A stretch of 64,000 nt of DNA from Blumeriella jaapii (Eukaryota; Ascomycota; Leotiomycetes; Helotiales; Drepanopezizaceae). The translations under genes and the position numbers were made by a program. Position 1 is the stretch's first letter; each line of letters starts with the position of its first letter. Location: NCBI GenBank assembly GCA_009599575.1, contig VWND01000005.1, positions 930,001 through 994,000 of the forward strand, read 5' to 3'. The notes beneath the pieces are model-generated. The model ran no database searches. It was not told where the DNA came from and was given only the letters and a program-made list of their open reading frames with translations. Positions 23,454-33,847 of the stretch are shown one piece after another.

Positions 23454-25087
23454 CTACTCAGTCGTCTCGCCAATGGTGGCTCTCTTGAGGTCTGTGACTA
23501 CGTCTGAGACGGCGCCCTTGATCAGTTCAATCTCCTTAGCCACAGTGCCACCATTGGTGTCGGGTACAGAGGTGGTAGGCGTAGCAGGAGAGGCTGCTTC
23601 TTCGGCCTCGAGACGCTCTACTTCCTTGCGGGCCTTGGCGATGTTCTGGAACCACGTCAACAAATGCTTTCAAAGGAGTCAAAACACGAACGTACCCTCT
23701 GTGTTTGAGCAGCCTGGTCGGACTTCCAGAACTCCAGCTTGGCCTTGACCTTCTCACGAACCTCGGGGATGTCGGCGGCGCTCATCGGTGGGTCGAGTCC
23801 CATAGCAGCACAATCCTCCATGACGGCGGGCGGGCAGCTGTACTTGCCAGTTGGGGTAGATTGGCCCTCAGCAGCGGCGGCCTTCCTGTTCTTCTTTCCC
23901 TTCTTGCCTCCAGTACCTGCAAAATAGTCCTCTTCGTCCTTTTTGACGACCTTGACACCTTTGATACCGCTGTCATCAACCTTTCTCAGATCGGTGATGG
24001 TGTGCTTAGACGCTGCTTGCAGAGGCGCCTTCTCAGCAGAATAGGATGGGTCTAAGAAGCGGAGGAGCGACTCGGCACGGCGGATCTCATCGAGGTAAGC
24101 CTTGTCGCTGGCCTCCGCAAGCATTTGCTGCGCACGATCCTTCTTCTTCTCCTGCTGAAACCTCTCGATCTCAGCCTTCTTGCGCTCTCTGGCTCTTTGA
24201 CGAGCCTCAAAGTCGTACTGCGAGGCAGCACGAGTTGCCTCGAAGTATTGATCCTTGATCGTCCTCATCGCAAGGTACTTGGCTTGTTGGTCATCTTGGA
24301 GCCTCTGGCGCTCGGCATTAAGGCTTTTGACGCCCTTTGAGGCTTCCTCCTGCTCGGCCTTGATCGAGTCCAGTTCGCTCTGAATCTTGTTGTATTTCTC
24401 AGAGAGTGCCTTGGACTCGGGATCGTCGAGAGAATCGCGGAGCTTCTTCAATATAGCCTTTTTCTCGTCAATTTGCTTCTGAGCGTCATCGAAGCCCGCA
24501 AAATTCCTGCGTTGCTTGCGCAAGTTGGAGATCTCATCCAAAGCCCTCCTCTCGTCAACCAGCTTCATCATGCCACCGTTGACCTGATTCTCGAGTCTGT
24601 CGATCTCACGATCCAGTTCTTCAACGCTCTTGTACGCCACTCTGCCGCGGGCCGCCTTTTGCTGGGCAATGAGGTCCTTCAGCTTGGCGTCCTCATTCTT
24701 GATCTCGTCATGGACCTTATGGCGGCCGGTCTTTCCCGCACCTTGCTTTTCGCGGATCTCCTTCAATTGAGCCAGGAGTTCGGCCTTGTGCTTTGCGGCT
24801 GGCGACTCCTTGCTGGACTTGGCGACGTCCAGTTTGGCCTTGATGGCGGTCTTTGTTAAGTCAGCCACGGCATATCAAATACTTACTGTCCCAGTGCGCA
24901 TGGAACTCGGCGGCAGACTACTCACTAGCTTGGCCATCGAGTCTGCATGTTCCTTTTCCGCCTTTTGGAGAGCGGCCTTGTATGCTTTCTCGTCGGGCTT
25001 CTCGGGCTTCTCGGGCTTCTTGTGATTCTGCTTCGTACTCCCGGCGTCGAACATGGCTGCACTAGAGGGGGTTGCAAGCTCCGCCAT
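23454..25087 (-). CDS. BFR1: Bfr1-type nuclear segregation / mRNP-associated coiled-coil protein
   Basis: Three exons on the minus strand: 24926-25087, 23696-24850 and 23454-23645. They keep phase across 75- and 50-bp introns and give 502 residues. The N-terminus is Lys/Pro/Glu-rich with KPE repeats (a 9-base repeat in DNA). Residues about 55-310 are an almost continuous charged coiled coil (Glu, Lys, Arg, Gln, Ala heptads). A region with KKGKKNRK and a conserved-looking PP/MSAADIPEVREKV segment precedes the C-terminal helix. Yeast Bfr1 associates with polysomes and ER-bound mRNPs and affects secretion and ploidy. The length is near the family norm. It shares a 461-bp divergent promoter region with RPB5. 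Confidence 0.88.
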
Positions 25088-25548
25088 CGTCGCTCATGTG
25101 TAGGGTAGAGAGAGGTATGTCTGAGGAGGCGTTAGATCGAGGGTTGGATCTATAGTTAGTTGGGTCAAAGAATTGATTGATTCGGTCGGAGCTCGATGCT
25201 CGATGCTCGATGCTGGGAGATCAATGTGTGCCTCCTCGAGTACTTGCAGTCCCGAGGAAAGAAAGAAAGAATTGAATTGTGGTGAGCTATACGAATACTA
25301 ATACTTTAGCCGGGGGCATTGGTGGAGCGGAGCGGAGAACAGTCGGAGCCGGGGTCGGAGAAACATCGGGCCTTGCGGGGGAAAAGAATTGGAGTACGAC
25401 GAAGATCTGTGAATAGCTTTCTTGCTTGCTATCTTTATTTCTCTCTCTCTTTCCCCACCACCACCACCACCACCCATCACTGCCTACCACCTGATTGCCA
25501 TTGTCTCGAAATCTTCTCGCACCCACGTCACACTCGACCACCACTGCA
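25088..25548. promoter_or_regulatory. Divergent promoter region BFR1 / RPB5
   Basis: 461 bp separate the two start codons. It contains a threefold GCTCGATGCTCGATGCTCGATG tandem (9-base period) near 25191-25214 and a CT/ACC-rich stretch at 25440-25475 directly before the RPB5 leader. No TATA box is obvious. Confidence 0.5.
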
Positions 25549-26329
25549 ATGGACAACGAGGACCGCCTGAGGAAGCAGCGCGAGGCCGGTGACCGCGAGG
25601 CTGCGCGGCTGTGGCGCGCATGGCGAACAATCCACGAAATGGTCGCAGACCGTGGCTACGAGCTCTCGGAGGAGGAAGTCAAGATATCCTTCGAAGACTT
25701 CAAGAGCCAATACACCCTCGCAGACGGCAGTGTCAAGTAAGATCCTTCACGGCTAGCAAGCAGTGCGAAGAAAAAGGACAGGACGGGACTGCAACGGAAC
25801 CATACTGATACACGTCTACAGCCGCAAAGGAATGCAGTTCTCCGCGCGTCCCAGCGAGAAGATGATGAAGCAATACCTCCAAAACGACGGCACCTCGGAC
25901 ATCGGCACCATTTGGGTTGAGTTCCTCAACGACACTAACGTCGGCATCAAGCAGATGCGCACCTTCGCCCAGCACTGCTCTGCACACAACTTCGCGACCG
26001 GCATCCTCGTCACCTCCGTCACTATCACCCCGGCCGCGCTCAAGATCATCCCCGCTGTCGCTTCTGAAACTCGCATTGAGTGCTTCATGGACGCTGATCT
26101 CCTGGTCAATATTACTCACCACGAGTTGGTCCCACAACACGTCACCTTGAGCAAGGAGGAGAAGAGGGCGCTGTTGGAGAGATACCGTCTGAAGGATACG
26201 CAGCTACCGAGAATCCAGTTGAATGACCCGGTAGCGAAGTACTATGGGTTGAGACGAGGACAAGTGGTGAAAATCATCCGAAAATCGGAGACTGCAGGAC
26301 GATATGCGAGTTACAGACTGTGCGCTTAG
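25549..26329 (+). CDS. RPB5: Shared RNA polymerase I/II/III subunit Rpb5 (RPABC1)
   Basis: Two exons, 25549-25736 and 25822-26329, join at an Asn codon across an 85-bp intron (GTAAGA donor, CTACAG acceptor). The product is 231 residues, close to the usual 210-230. The N-terminal jaw domain (about 1-150) includes WRTIHEMVADRGYELSEEEV. The highly conserved C-terminal assembly domain runs from about 155 and includes LVNITHHELVPQHVTLS, YRLKDTQLPRIQLNDPVA and YYGLRRGQVVKIIR up to the stop. It is a core component of all three nuclear RNA polymerases. Identity is very secure. Confidence 0.96.
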
Positions 26330-27052
26330 GTGGGCTGGGTCTCCGGATTGGGTTCGAGAGAAATTAAATGGCGTTTTTCGGAGTTGATTTGGGACTGGAA
26401 CGTCGAAAAACCATTGAGGCCGCATTCAAGGTTGATTTGCGCTGGGCACATCTACACGCTGTACCATAATTGGCGTTCATGCTGAATGCATTCGGGATAA
26501 ATCAGATCACGAACCGAAAATTACCTAGGATCTTATCATCCACGCCGTTTGAGGTTATCTAATTACCTAAGAAGTCAAGTAAGTACTGCCTAGTCTCGCG
26601 GAACGGGTCATGGTCAAAACGATTCAAATCTCGGCCCACAGCAAGCGGATCAGAGAAGTCCGACTTGAAATGAACCATGTTTTTGATTAATGGTATTCTT
26701 AGAGAGATCTCTATCGAAGGTACCAGGCTCAAAATGGTGGACAAGGTAAGCTCTATCTAATAAGTGTTCAGCAGCCATAGCAAGATCTGCTTTCTTTGCT
26801 CTGTCTATTGTTTGCATCTTGCAACAGGATTTGCCTTCGCTTGTGTGATATTTTCTGTGTATTGTTTTCGGCGCGGTTCCTCCCCTCTTACCTATCTGTC
26901 AAACCTATCAAGTTGAATTACAAGTTCCGTATTCTTTGAACCGAGTAGAGAGTACAGACTTAGACAAGGGATCTACGTAGATCCGTTATCTTCTAAGCAC
27001 TTTCTGACAAACATTCAACCGCATGCTACTAGAGTCTACGCTCTCCTTAAGC
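26330..27052. other. Spacer between convergent RPB5 and CoA-ligase genes
   Basis: No gene seen. Slightly AT-rich; short open frames only. Confidence 0.5.
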
Positions 27053-29010
27053 CTACAACTTTGCCCTAACCTCTTCTTCCCTTACCACCACTCCTCTGTG
27101 CCTCCCATTTCTCTCCCTGTCCCTTAAAACCCTCCTCAGAATCTTCCCACTAGCACTCTTCGGAATCGACCCCACGAACTCCACCTCCTTGATCCATTTA
27201 TGCCTCACCTTCCTCTCTCTCACATACCCTAATATATCCCTCCCTATTTCCTCCACACGCTCCCGCCCCTCCCCCTCTTCATGCTTGAGGACAATGTAAG
27301 CCTTCGGCCTCTCCCCAGCATAATCGTCCCCGACACCAAGAACAGCCACGTCCTCAACGGCTTCGTGGCCGAGGAGCAAGTCTTCGAGCTCGGCTGGCGC
27401 GACGCCGATGCCTTTGACCTTAATCATCTCCTTGATGCGATCGGTTATCGTCACCATGCTGGTGGAGTCGACGACGGCCTGGTCGCCAGTGTGCAGAAAG
27501 CCCTCCCTATCGTACGTCTCCCGGGTGGCTTTCTCGTTTCCCAGATAGCCCATCGTGATCTGGGGTCCTATCGCGACCAACTCGCCAGGCTCGCCCACGC
27601 CCAGCTCGTTCCCGTCCTCGTCGATGATTTTGATGATGGTCGAAGCGACAATGGTGCCGGCGCGGTGTGCGTACTGGTAGTCGTACATCCCGGGCGGATG
27701 GGCTGTGATGCACGAACACGACTCCGTCATCCCGTAGCCTTGCTTGAAGCCCGTCCCCGGGAATTTTTGCTTGAGAAGCTGGATAATTTCCTCGCTTAGA
27801 GGCGCGGCGCCCGAAGAGAACCGCTCGATGCAGGAGAGGTCGAAAGTGTCCACAATGGGGTCCCGCACCATGCGGATGAGGATAGGTGGCACGAGGAGCA
27901 GTTCTTTTATCTGGTACTTCTCGACGGTGGAGAGCATGCTTTCCATGCTGAAGGAGGAGAGCATGTAGACTTCTGCGTTCAAAATGACAGGGAGATGAAG
28001 GGCGTGGACGAGGCCTGTTATGTGACTTAACATCATCAATAGTCAGATATAGTCTTGAAATTGAAAAAGGGGGCCAGAAAAGGCTTACAAGACAGGAAGA
28101 ACAGCGAGAATCTTCTTGTGGTCATTTGGTGTGATCTGCTGGATCTGAAGACACTGGGCTATCACGTTCTGGTGAGAGATCATAACCTGTTTCCGTCAGT
28201 ACACCACAAGGCAATCTCTGTCTACAATCGTCGAAGAAGGAACCTACAGCTTTAGGTAGCCCAGTCGTGCCACTACTGAAACTCAAGAATCCACAAAGAT
28301 CGCCATTCCTTTCTCCTTCCTTCAACCTGTCATTAGCACGTCAGTACATCACCCAGTGAGCCGTGGGCCCAGGATCCGGCTGCTAAAAACACCGCGGTAG
28401 CCGAGTTTGAATCACCATACCTATAGGCCTCCACCTGCCTCTCCTCTCCCTCGCCAGCCTCAATGAGCTCCCTCACACTCCGGAACCCCTCCACCTTCCC
28501 CTCAAGCAAGAACACATTCGCTCTCGCGATTCCCGCTGCGTCAGCCGCCGCCAGCGCGACGCCCAGACTGCCCTCCACCGTCATCAAGAAGCGCGCCTTC
28601 GCCGTCCGGAGCGCATAGGTCATCTCTTCCGCGTTGTACGCCGGACTAGCGCCCGAGACGATGCCCGCGACGCGGCTCACCGCTAGCATGGCGATGGGGT
28701 ACCAGATGGTGTTGGGCGCGAAGAGGGCGACGACATCACCCTTTTTGAGTCCGTGCTGCTGCACGAGAGCAGTGGAGAGGTAGGTGGTGTGTGACTTCAC
28801 ATCGGTGTAGGGGATGCGTTCTTGCGTGAGGGCGTTGCTGAAGCCGGCGATTGATTGGGGTGGATTGGTGTTGAGGGGCGAGGCGGGCGAGTTGAAGAGC
28901 CAGGTCCAAGTTGTTATGTCGGTTGGTACTGGGGAGGCTTCTTAATGAAAGTCATCAAAGGAGAAAGGGGAATCACGTTTAATATCTGGGTGAGAGCTTC
29001 TGAACGGCAT
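27053..29010 (-). CDS. Acyl/aryl-CoA ligase (4-coumarate-CoA ligase-like) with peroxisomal PTS1 signal
   Basis: Five exons on the minus strand: 28977-29010, 28421-28928, 28248-28326, 28089-28186 and 27053-28025, giving 563 residues in one consistent phase with introns of 48-95 bp. ANL-superfamily motifs are intact: the P-loop SFSSGTTGLPKA around residue 195, the YGMTES motif, GFLHTGDQA, the hinge region IKVKGIGVAPAELE, and the catalytic-Lys segment PKSASGKILRR near the C-terminus. The protein ends in Ala-Lys-Leu, a canonical type 1 peroxisomal targeting signal. Family chemistry: the carboxylate is adenylated with ATP, then transferred to CoA. The substrate (medium-chain fatty, aromatic or other acid) cannot be read from the sequence. 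The tiny first exon was placed by phase and by the usual MPF start of fungal relatives. Confidence 0.88.
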
Positions 29011-29444
29011 GTTGGAGCATTACTCAATGTTGAAGGCACAATGAACTGAAGTCAACAACAATTATCATAGAGCCTTCGTCTACGGAGCACAGATGGAGCA
29101 CATTAGGCGGAAGAGAACAAAAGCAGGAACTGTTTATACTGTACTTCACTGACAGCCTAGAGCTCCCCGCCGCCGATCGCAGGCCATAAGCAGCCAGTCC
29201 TGGGAATACTGCATGGAAGTGCGGGGTAGCACGCTGTGTCAGCGCATAATCCCCTTTATTAAGCGAATGTCAACAACCGGAGAAGGAAATCCGATTTGCA
29301 CACGTCTATTCTTGCAATATCCACTAGTTTCATGGATGTATGACCACCCCGAATCCAGGCAGCCCGTGCTTTTGCAAGTCATAATTACAACTAATCGCAA
29401 ATGCACCAGCCGTACACACATATCTACATCTCCGCAACTCTCAC
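29011..29444. other. Spacer between CDC45 3' end and CoA-ligase start
   Basis: 434 bp with no supported gene. It should contain the CoA-ligase promoter and the CDC45 terminator. A single TACTGTACTTC motif is at about 29138. Confidence 0.45.
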
Positions 29445-32139
29445 TTATCCGACGACAGCCTTCATGCTCAGGCTCTCCAAGAACCCAGCCAGATCCTCTT
29501 TCTTGACTTCCACCACGCAATGCTCGAAGCTATCAATGCGAACTCTTGCGCTCGTCTCCTCGACTACCTCTTGAAACGCATTACCAAATTTGTTCCTGCC
29601 AAATCCCCGAACTTGGGAGCTCTCGTCGTCCTCTTCATCGGAGTCATCGTCGGACGAATCAGATGGTTCGGACTCCGATTCGTCTTCATCATCATCTTCG
29701 TCGCCGAGAGCAAGCCGACGGGCTTCTCGTTTTTCCTCTCGGACCTTCTCTTTGTTCTTCCGTCTGAGTTCGCGGGCTTGTTTGGCCTCCTGCTTCTCCT
29801 TACGGGCTTTGGCAGCGTTCCTGTCGCCAAACTCCACGCCGCCTCCACCACCTCCCCCTGTACCAACGACAACATAGACGCCTCTGCTCTCGTTAAGACC
29901 AGCTACAACAAGTGGGGTTCCTCGTCCTTGATGGCTTAGCTTCCCCTTAGACTCCCTTTCCTGCTCGGCAATAGCTTCACCAATCCAGAGCGCAAGTTTC
30001 GTCAGTGCGGCGGGATGTGTGAATAGAGTGACGTCTGGTCCTTCTTTAACGATACACATCCGGAAAGCTCTCAGATGACGGATTTGTCGCTTCTCTATGA
30101 GACCAGTTCCGGTACGAAGAATGGCACGATGAAGTAGCTGTGCAGTGGGCAATGCTGTTTTCAACTCTTCGATCCTGTTGTTCATCAGCAAATGCAGCAT
30201 GTGTCTCGTTTGAGCGATTTACTTTTCCAATGCATCATAGGCATCCCAGAACCTACTAACCCACTCCTCGCCTTCCTGAGCGCCATCTTCGTCCGAAGTC
30301 TCCTTGACGTCTCTGCCACGATCATTGGACCCGTTCTCGAGAGTGGAGACTGCTTTCTTGCCCACCTCTAAGAGAGCACCGATGACAACACCGACATCTT
30401 GCGCACTAAGGGTTGCTCGCCAGCCCCAACTTCTCACAAATCCCCAGCCTTCCTTGGTACCGCCCCTATCTCTGCCGTCTGTGTCTTCTGGGGGGACGAG
30501 ATCGTCAAGTCCGTACATCTCTGCGTACTTGAGCAGTTTGGTCCGTAAACTCCGCTTCAGTTCCATGTCCATGTGCGTGTAACTTTGCTTGCATTGAACA
30601 AGACTCACGCCCATCTTTGCAAGAAGCTTATGCAGTCGTTTCCTACCACTTTCGGACCAAATGTGTAAGCGTGCAGAGAGGTACGGGGAGTGAAGCATGC
30701 TATCATAGAGACTCCAGTGCCGTATGAGAAGAAACTTGGGTTCGGGAGATAAACGGATGCTTGTATCTGTGGGGCTTCGCGCTGTTGTTGGAATGACCCC
30801 GTTATTTTCTGGAAGAGAATTTCGATTTGCCCTTGAACCTGAATCTAAAATCTCAAGAGGATTGAGTCGGCGCACTTCATCGCGAAGAAGTTGTCGTATC
30901 CGCGATCCGCGGGTCCCAAGCCAGCCTTTGGGGGATGCTGACAATTTTTGAGTTGTAATTGCAACACCCGCCGAGGATCGGCCGTACAACTCCATCGAAG
31001 TGACGCCAACAATCGCCATCCATAGCAAGTCGTTGTCTTCTCGTCCAAGTTCCGAGGCCAGGGAGTACATCATCGAAGATATCGGCTCCGAATATGACGA
31101 ACCGAGAGAGTAGTATTTCTGAAGAACCAGTTCATGTTGTCGCCGCATTTTCAGAAGGCGCCGCCGCAATGTTCGCGCCGAAGGCGTCTTGGGAGGTTGG
31201 CCAGGGGTAGGGGTGACGGATCTGGAGCCCACGCTCGAAGTCAAAGGTGCCGGGCCATTGAGTGAGAGCAAACCACGTTGCTTCGGCCGCGTCGGCGAAT
31301 CTGAAATTGGACTCGACTGTGTCAAATGTTAGTATGTAGAGAATAAACGGAACTAGAAAGCATACAGAGTTACTCCTTCTTCTCTGCCGCGGCCTGTCTT
31401 CATCATCACTGCTCTCATCATTACTGTCTCTGTCTGTCCACGATTTCCGCTTTTGGCCAGGTATTGGGTTGGCGGAGGTAATCTCGTCATCGTTCTCATC
31501 ATCTGTATCGCTTCCATCGAGATCCTCACCATCATCCTCGACCTCCGGCATATCCACCAAGGCAAGGTACGCATCTCTCTCGGCCGCCAGATCTTCTTCA
31601 ATATCTCCGTCATCGAAAACGACGATGCCCCCCTTTCCTGGTTTGTAGCTGCGTAACACCTTTCCTCCATCGATTCCAGTCTGTTGCTTGCTCATCGATT
31701 CTTCTCCTCCCTCGACCTGCGCGGGTAGTGAGTGGCCTCCAAAGACGTTGCCCAGATTCCACGGCCGGCGCGCATCGATGACCCACACCTCGACCCCTCC
31801 GTAATTGATCTGCTCTTCATCGCTGTCAAGACCCAGCAGTCCTCCTAGATCGACCAAGCCTCCTACGCCCAAGCAGACAACCACACCCCCAGCACCCCCA
31901 TTGCTCTCCATCATGGGCTGAACCACATTCTTGCCTGCCTTCTCCAGGTCGCCATATCCCGCAACCGGTTGAATCTTATGGGGGATGTAGTCGTGCTTGA
32001 GAAGCTGAGTGAGGATCCGACAAGCACACAATGCATCCGGGTCGAGCGCGACGAGGATCAGGACCGGAGGGGAGAGGGAATGCTGGGTTTTTTGGAGGTG
32101 TAGGTAAAGAGTTGAGATGAGGGAGCGTGGCAGATACAT
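29445..32139 (-). CDS. CDC45: DNA replication initiation factor Cdc45
   Basis: Three exons, 31366-32139, 30223-31316 and 29445-30174, give 865 residues with both introns about 50 bp and in phase. The N-terminus (MYLPRSLISTLYLHLQKTQ) and the DxDxLCACRIL segment are typical of Cdc45, which is a catalytically dead relative of RecJ/DHH phosphoesterases. An acidic, disordered loop rich in Asp/Glu spans about 190-258. The middle part carries the SxxYSLASELGREDNDLLW segment. The C-terminal third includes the conserved QLLHRAILRTGTGLIEKRQIRHLRAF region (listed here as separate pieces: HRAILRTGTGLIEK, QIRHLRAFRM) and a second highly acidic Ser/Glu/Asp run. Cdc45 joins Mcm2-7 and GINS to form the CMG helicase. 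A MluI-type cell-cycle box lies upstream. Confidence 0.93.
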
Positions 32140-32822
32140 TGCTATAGCAGGCGCGACCTGTCCGACGACATGCTATTTCGACACCAGCTGCGAGAGAAAT
32201 CCGTATCGGAAATGTATGTAGTTGTATTTCGTAGCTGTAGGTGTGGCGTTTGGATCGTTGCGGCCACGGTCCAGGAGGCAGAGATGTCTTCGATGCCAGT
32301 GAACGCGTCTGCCGGTCAAATGAACAGCGGCTTGCAGCGGTCTTGTCCCTAGTGTCGACAGTAAACAGTGTGTATTCTGCGACGTGAACTGCAAGTGGTG
32401 CGAGTAGGTATGTCGAATTCTCGCAGTACGTAGAGAATCTGGCGCGGTGTCGAGAACTGGGATGGGACTTGAAGTTTCGACGCGCTCGACACGACGACGC
32501 GACATTCTGGCGCGGGCAGCGCGCTCGGACTCGGGCATTCGGTTGGATTCAGGGGCGTGACACGTGAGGCCAAGAGGCTCGTAAGTTCTTGAGGATGCGC
32601 TCTTGAGGATGCGCTCTCGAAGGTCTCGTGGAGTACGGGGGATTCAAGGGATCGGAGGTGAGGTATCGCACTGGGAGAGACTGGTGTGTTAACAAATCCA
32701 AAGTATCCTCGTGATCAAATTGGTGCAATCACGTGTTGACTGCTTCTTGGACTGTCCCAAGTACAGCGTCAGGTGACCGGGAGCTTTGGAGCAAACGAAC
32801 TCCCATTCACGCCTTCGTCAAC
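32140..32822. promoter_or_regulatory. Divergent promoter region CDC45 / Nudix gene
   Basis: 683 bp between divergent start codons. It holds one full ACGCGT box (32303-32308), further ACGCG-like cores around 32478-32515, and a tandem duplication of about 16 bases (CTTGAGGATGCGCT) at 32588-32615. No gene is supported inside. Confidence 0.55.
32303..32308. promoter_or_regulatory. MCB-type ACGCGT box upstream of CDC45
   Basis: A palindromic ACGCGT about 164 bases upstream of the CDC45 ATG. In yeasts this motif binds MBF (Mbp1/Swi6) and drives G1/S transcription of replication genes including CDC45. ACGCGT also occurs by chance elsewhere in the island (for example near 13826 and 32960), so position rather than mere presence supports a role. 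Confidence 0.4.
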
Positions 32823-33847
32823 ATGTCGCTCTTGACCTGTCTCGACATCGTGAAAGATTGCGACAAGTAAGGCGGCTATCTTCTCCCTCTCTCCTAGTGC
32901 GGTACTTCGGACGTGATCTGATGTTGTGTAGCTTTCCATATCACGAGTTGGGAGACTCGAACGCGTATGAGACACAAATAGCATCTCTCTGGAACTTTTT
33001 CCTCCCGGATGATCCCCGCCCACATGGCTTCATCCTAGAATCGGTTGTGAGAAAGATGCCGTGGACAGCAGACTTCCAAGTGCTGCCAGATCGCAAAGAG
33101 ATCCGTCTGAAACCAAAGGACAAACATAACGGGTCCTCCTCATGTAGCCAGAGTATCGACAAGATGCTCGATACTGCTAGAGAGATGGGCTTGTTCCCCA
33201 AGCTAGGTCGAAAGCGCGACGAGCAGTACTCCATCATGGGAGCCAGGTTCCCAATCGGAATCGAACGTTCCGCAAGCTCTCTCTTCGGAATCATCGGTCA
33301 AGGTGTTCATATGACAGTCTTCACTCGCACCACATCTGGAATCAAATTCTGGATCCCCGAGCGCAACCACAAGAAATCGACGTACCCCGGTATGCTTGAT
33401 AACGCAGTCGCGGGTGGTGTCGCTCACGGCGAAACGTCGTTCGAGTGCCTGGTTCGTGAGGCTTTCGAGGAGGCTGCTATACCAGAGGAATTTGTTCGCG
33501 AACATGCAAACGCTGCTGGAACTGTCACTTGGTTCAATGTCAGTGACGCTAGAGCTGGTGGCGAGCCAGGTTTGATGAACCCGGGCGTTCTTTATGTCTA
33601 TGACCTGGAAGTTGCTGAAGGAGTCACGCTCAAGCCTGTCGATAATGATGTCCACGCTTTCCGTTTAATGGATGCGCAGCAGGTGAAGGATGCTATGATG
33701 GATCGGAGATTTAAGCCCTCGAGTGCCAGTGTCATGATGGATTTCTTAATTCGACATGGATTTATCAATGCTGAAAGTGAGGAAGACTACGCTGAGATAT
33801 GTTCCAGGCTTCATCGAAAGCTACCTTTCCCAACAAGCGGCTTCTGA
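32823..33847 (+). CDS. Nudix hydrolase related to the C-terminal half of fungal Tnr3 (DUF4743 + Nudix)
   Basis: Two exons, 32823-32866 and 32932-33847, join at an Asn codon across a 65-bp intron, giving 319 residues. Residues about 15-125 resemble the DUF4743 region found before Nudix domains in thiamine pyrophosphokinase-related proteins (PWTADFQVLPDRKEIRL region). The Nudix box is complete around residue 200: Gly, five residues, Glu, seven residues, then REAFEEAAI. Relatives include Tnr3 of fission yeast and plant Nudix 20/24, which act on damaged thiamine diphosphate or similar pyrophosphates. The substrate here is an inference. The thiamine pyrophosphokinase domain itself is absent. The first exon is short but phase and splice signals agree. 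Confidence 0.87.

Noticed and set aside
29520..29939. 139-codon plus-strand frame over the CDC45 C-terminus
   Set aside because: Antisense shadow of the acidic CDC45 exon.
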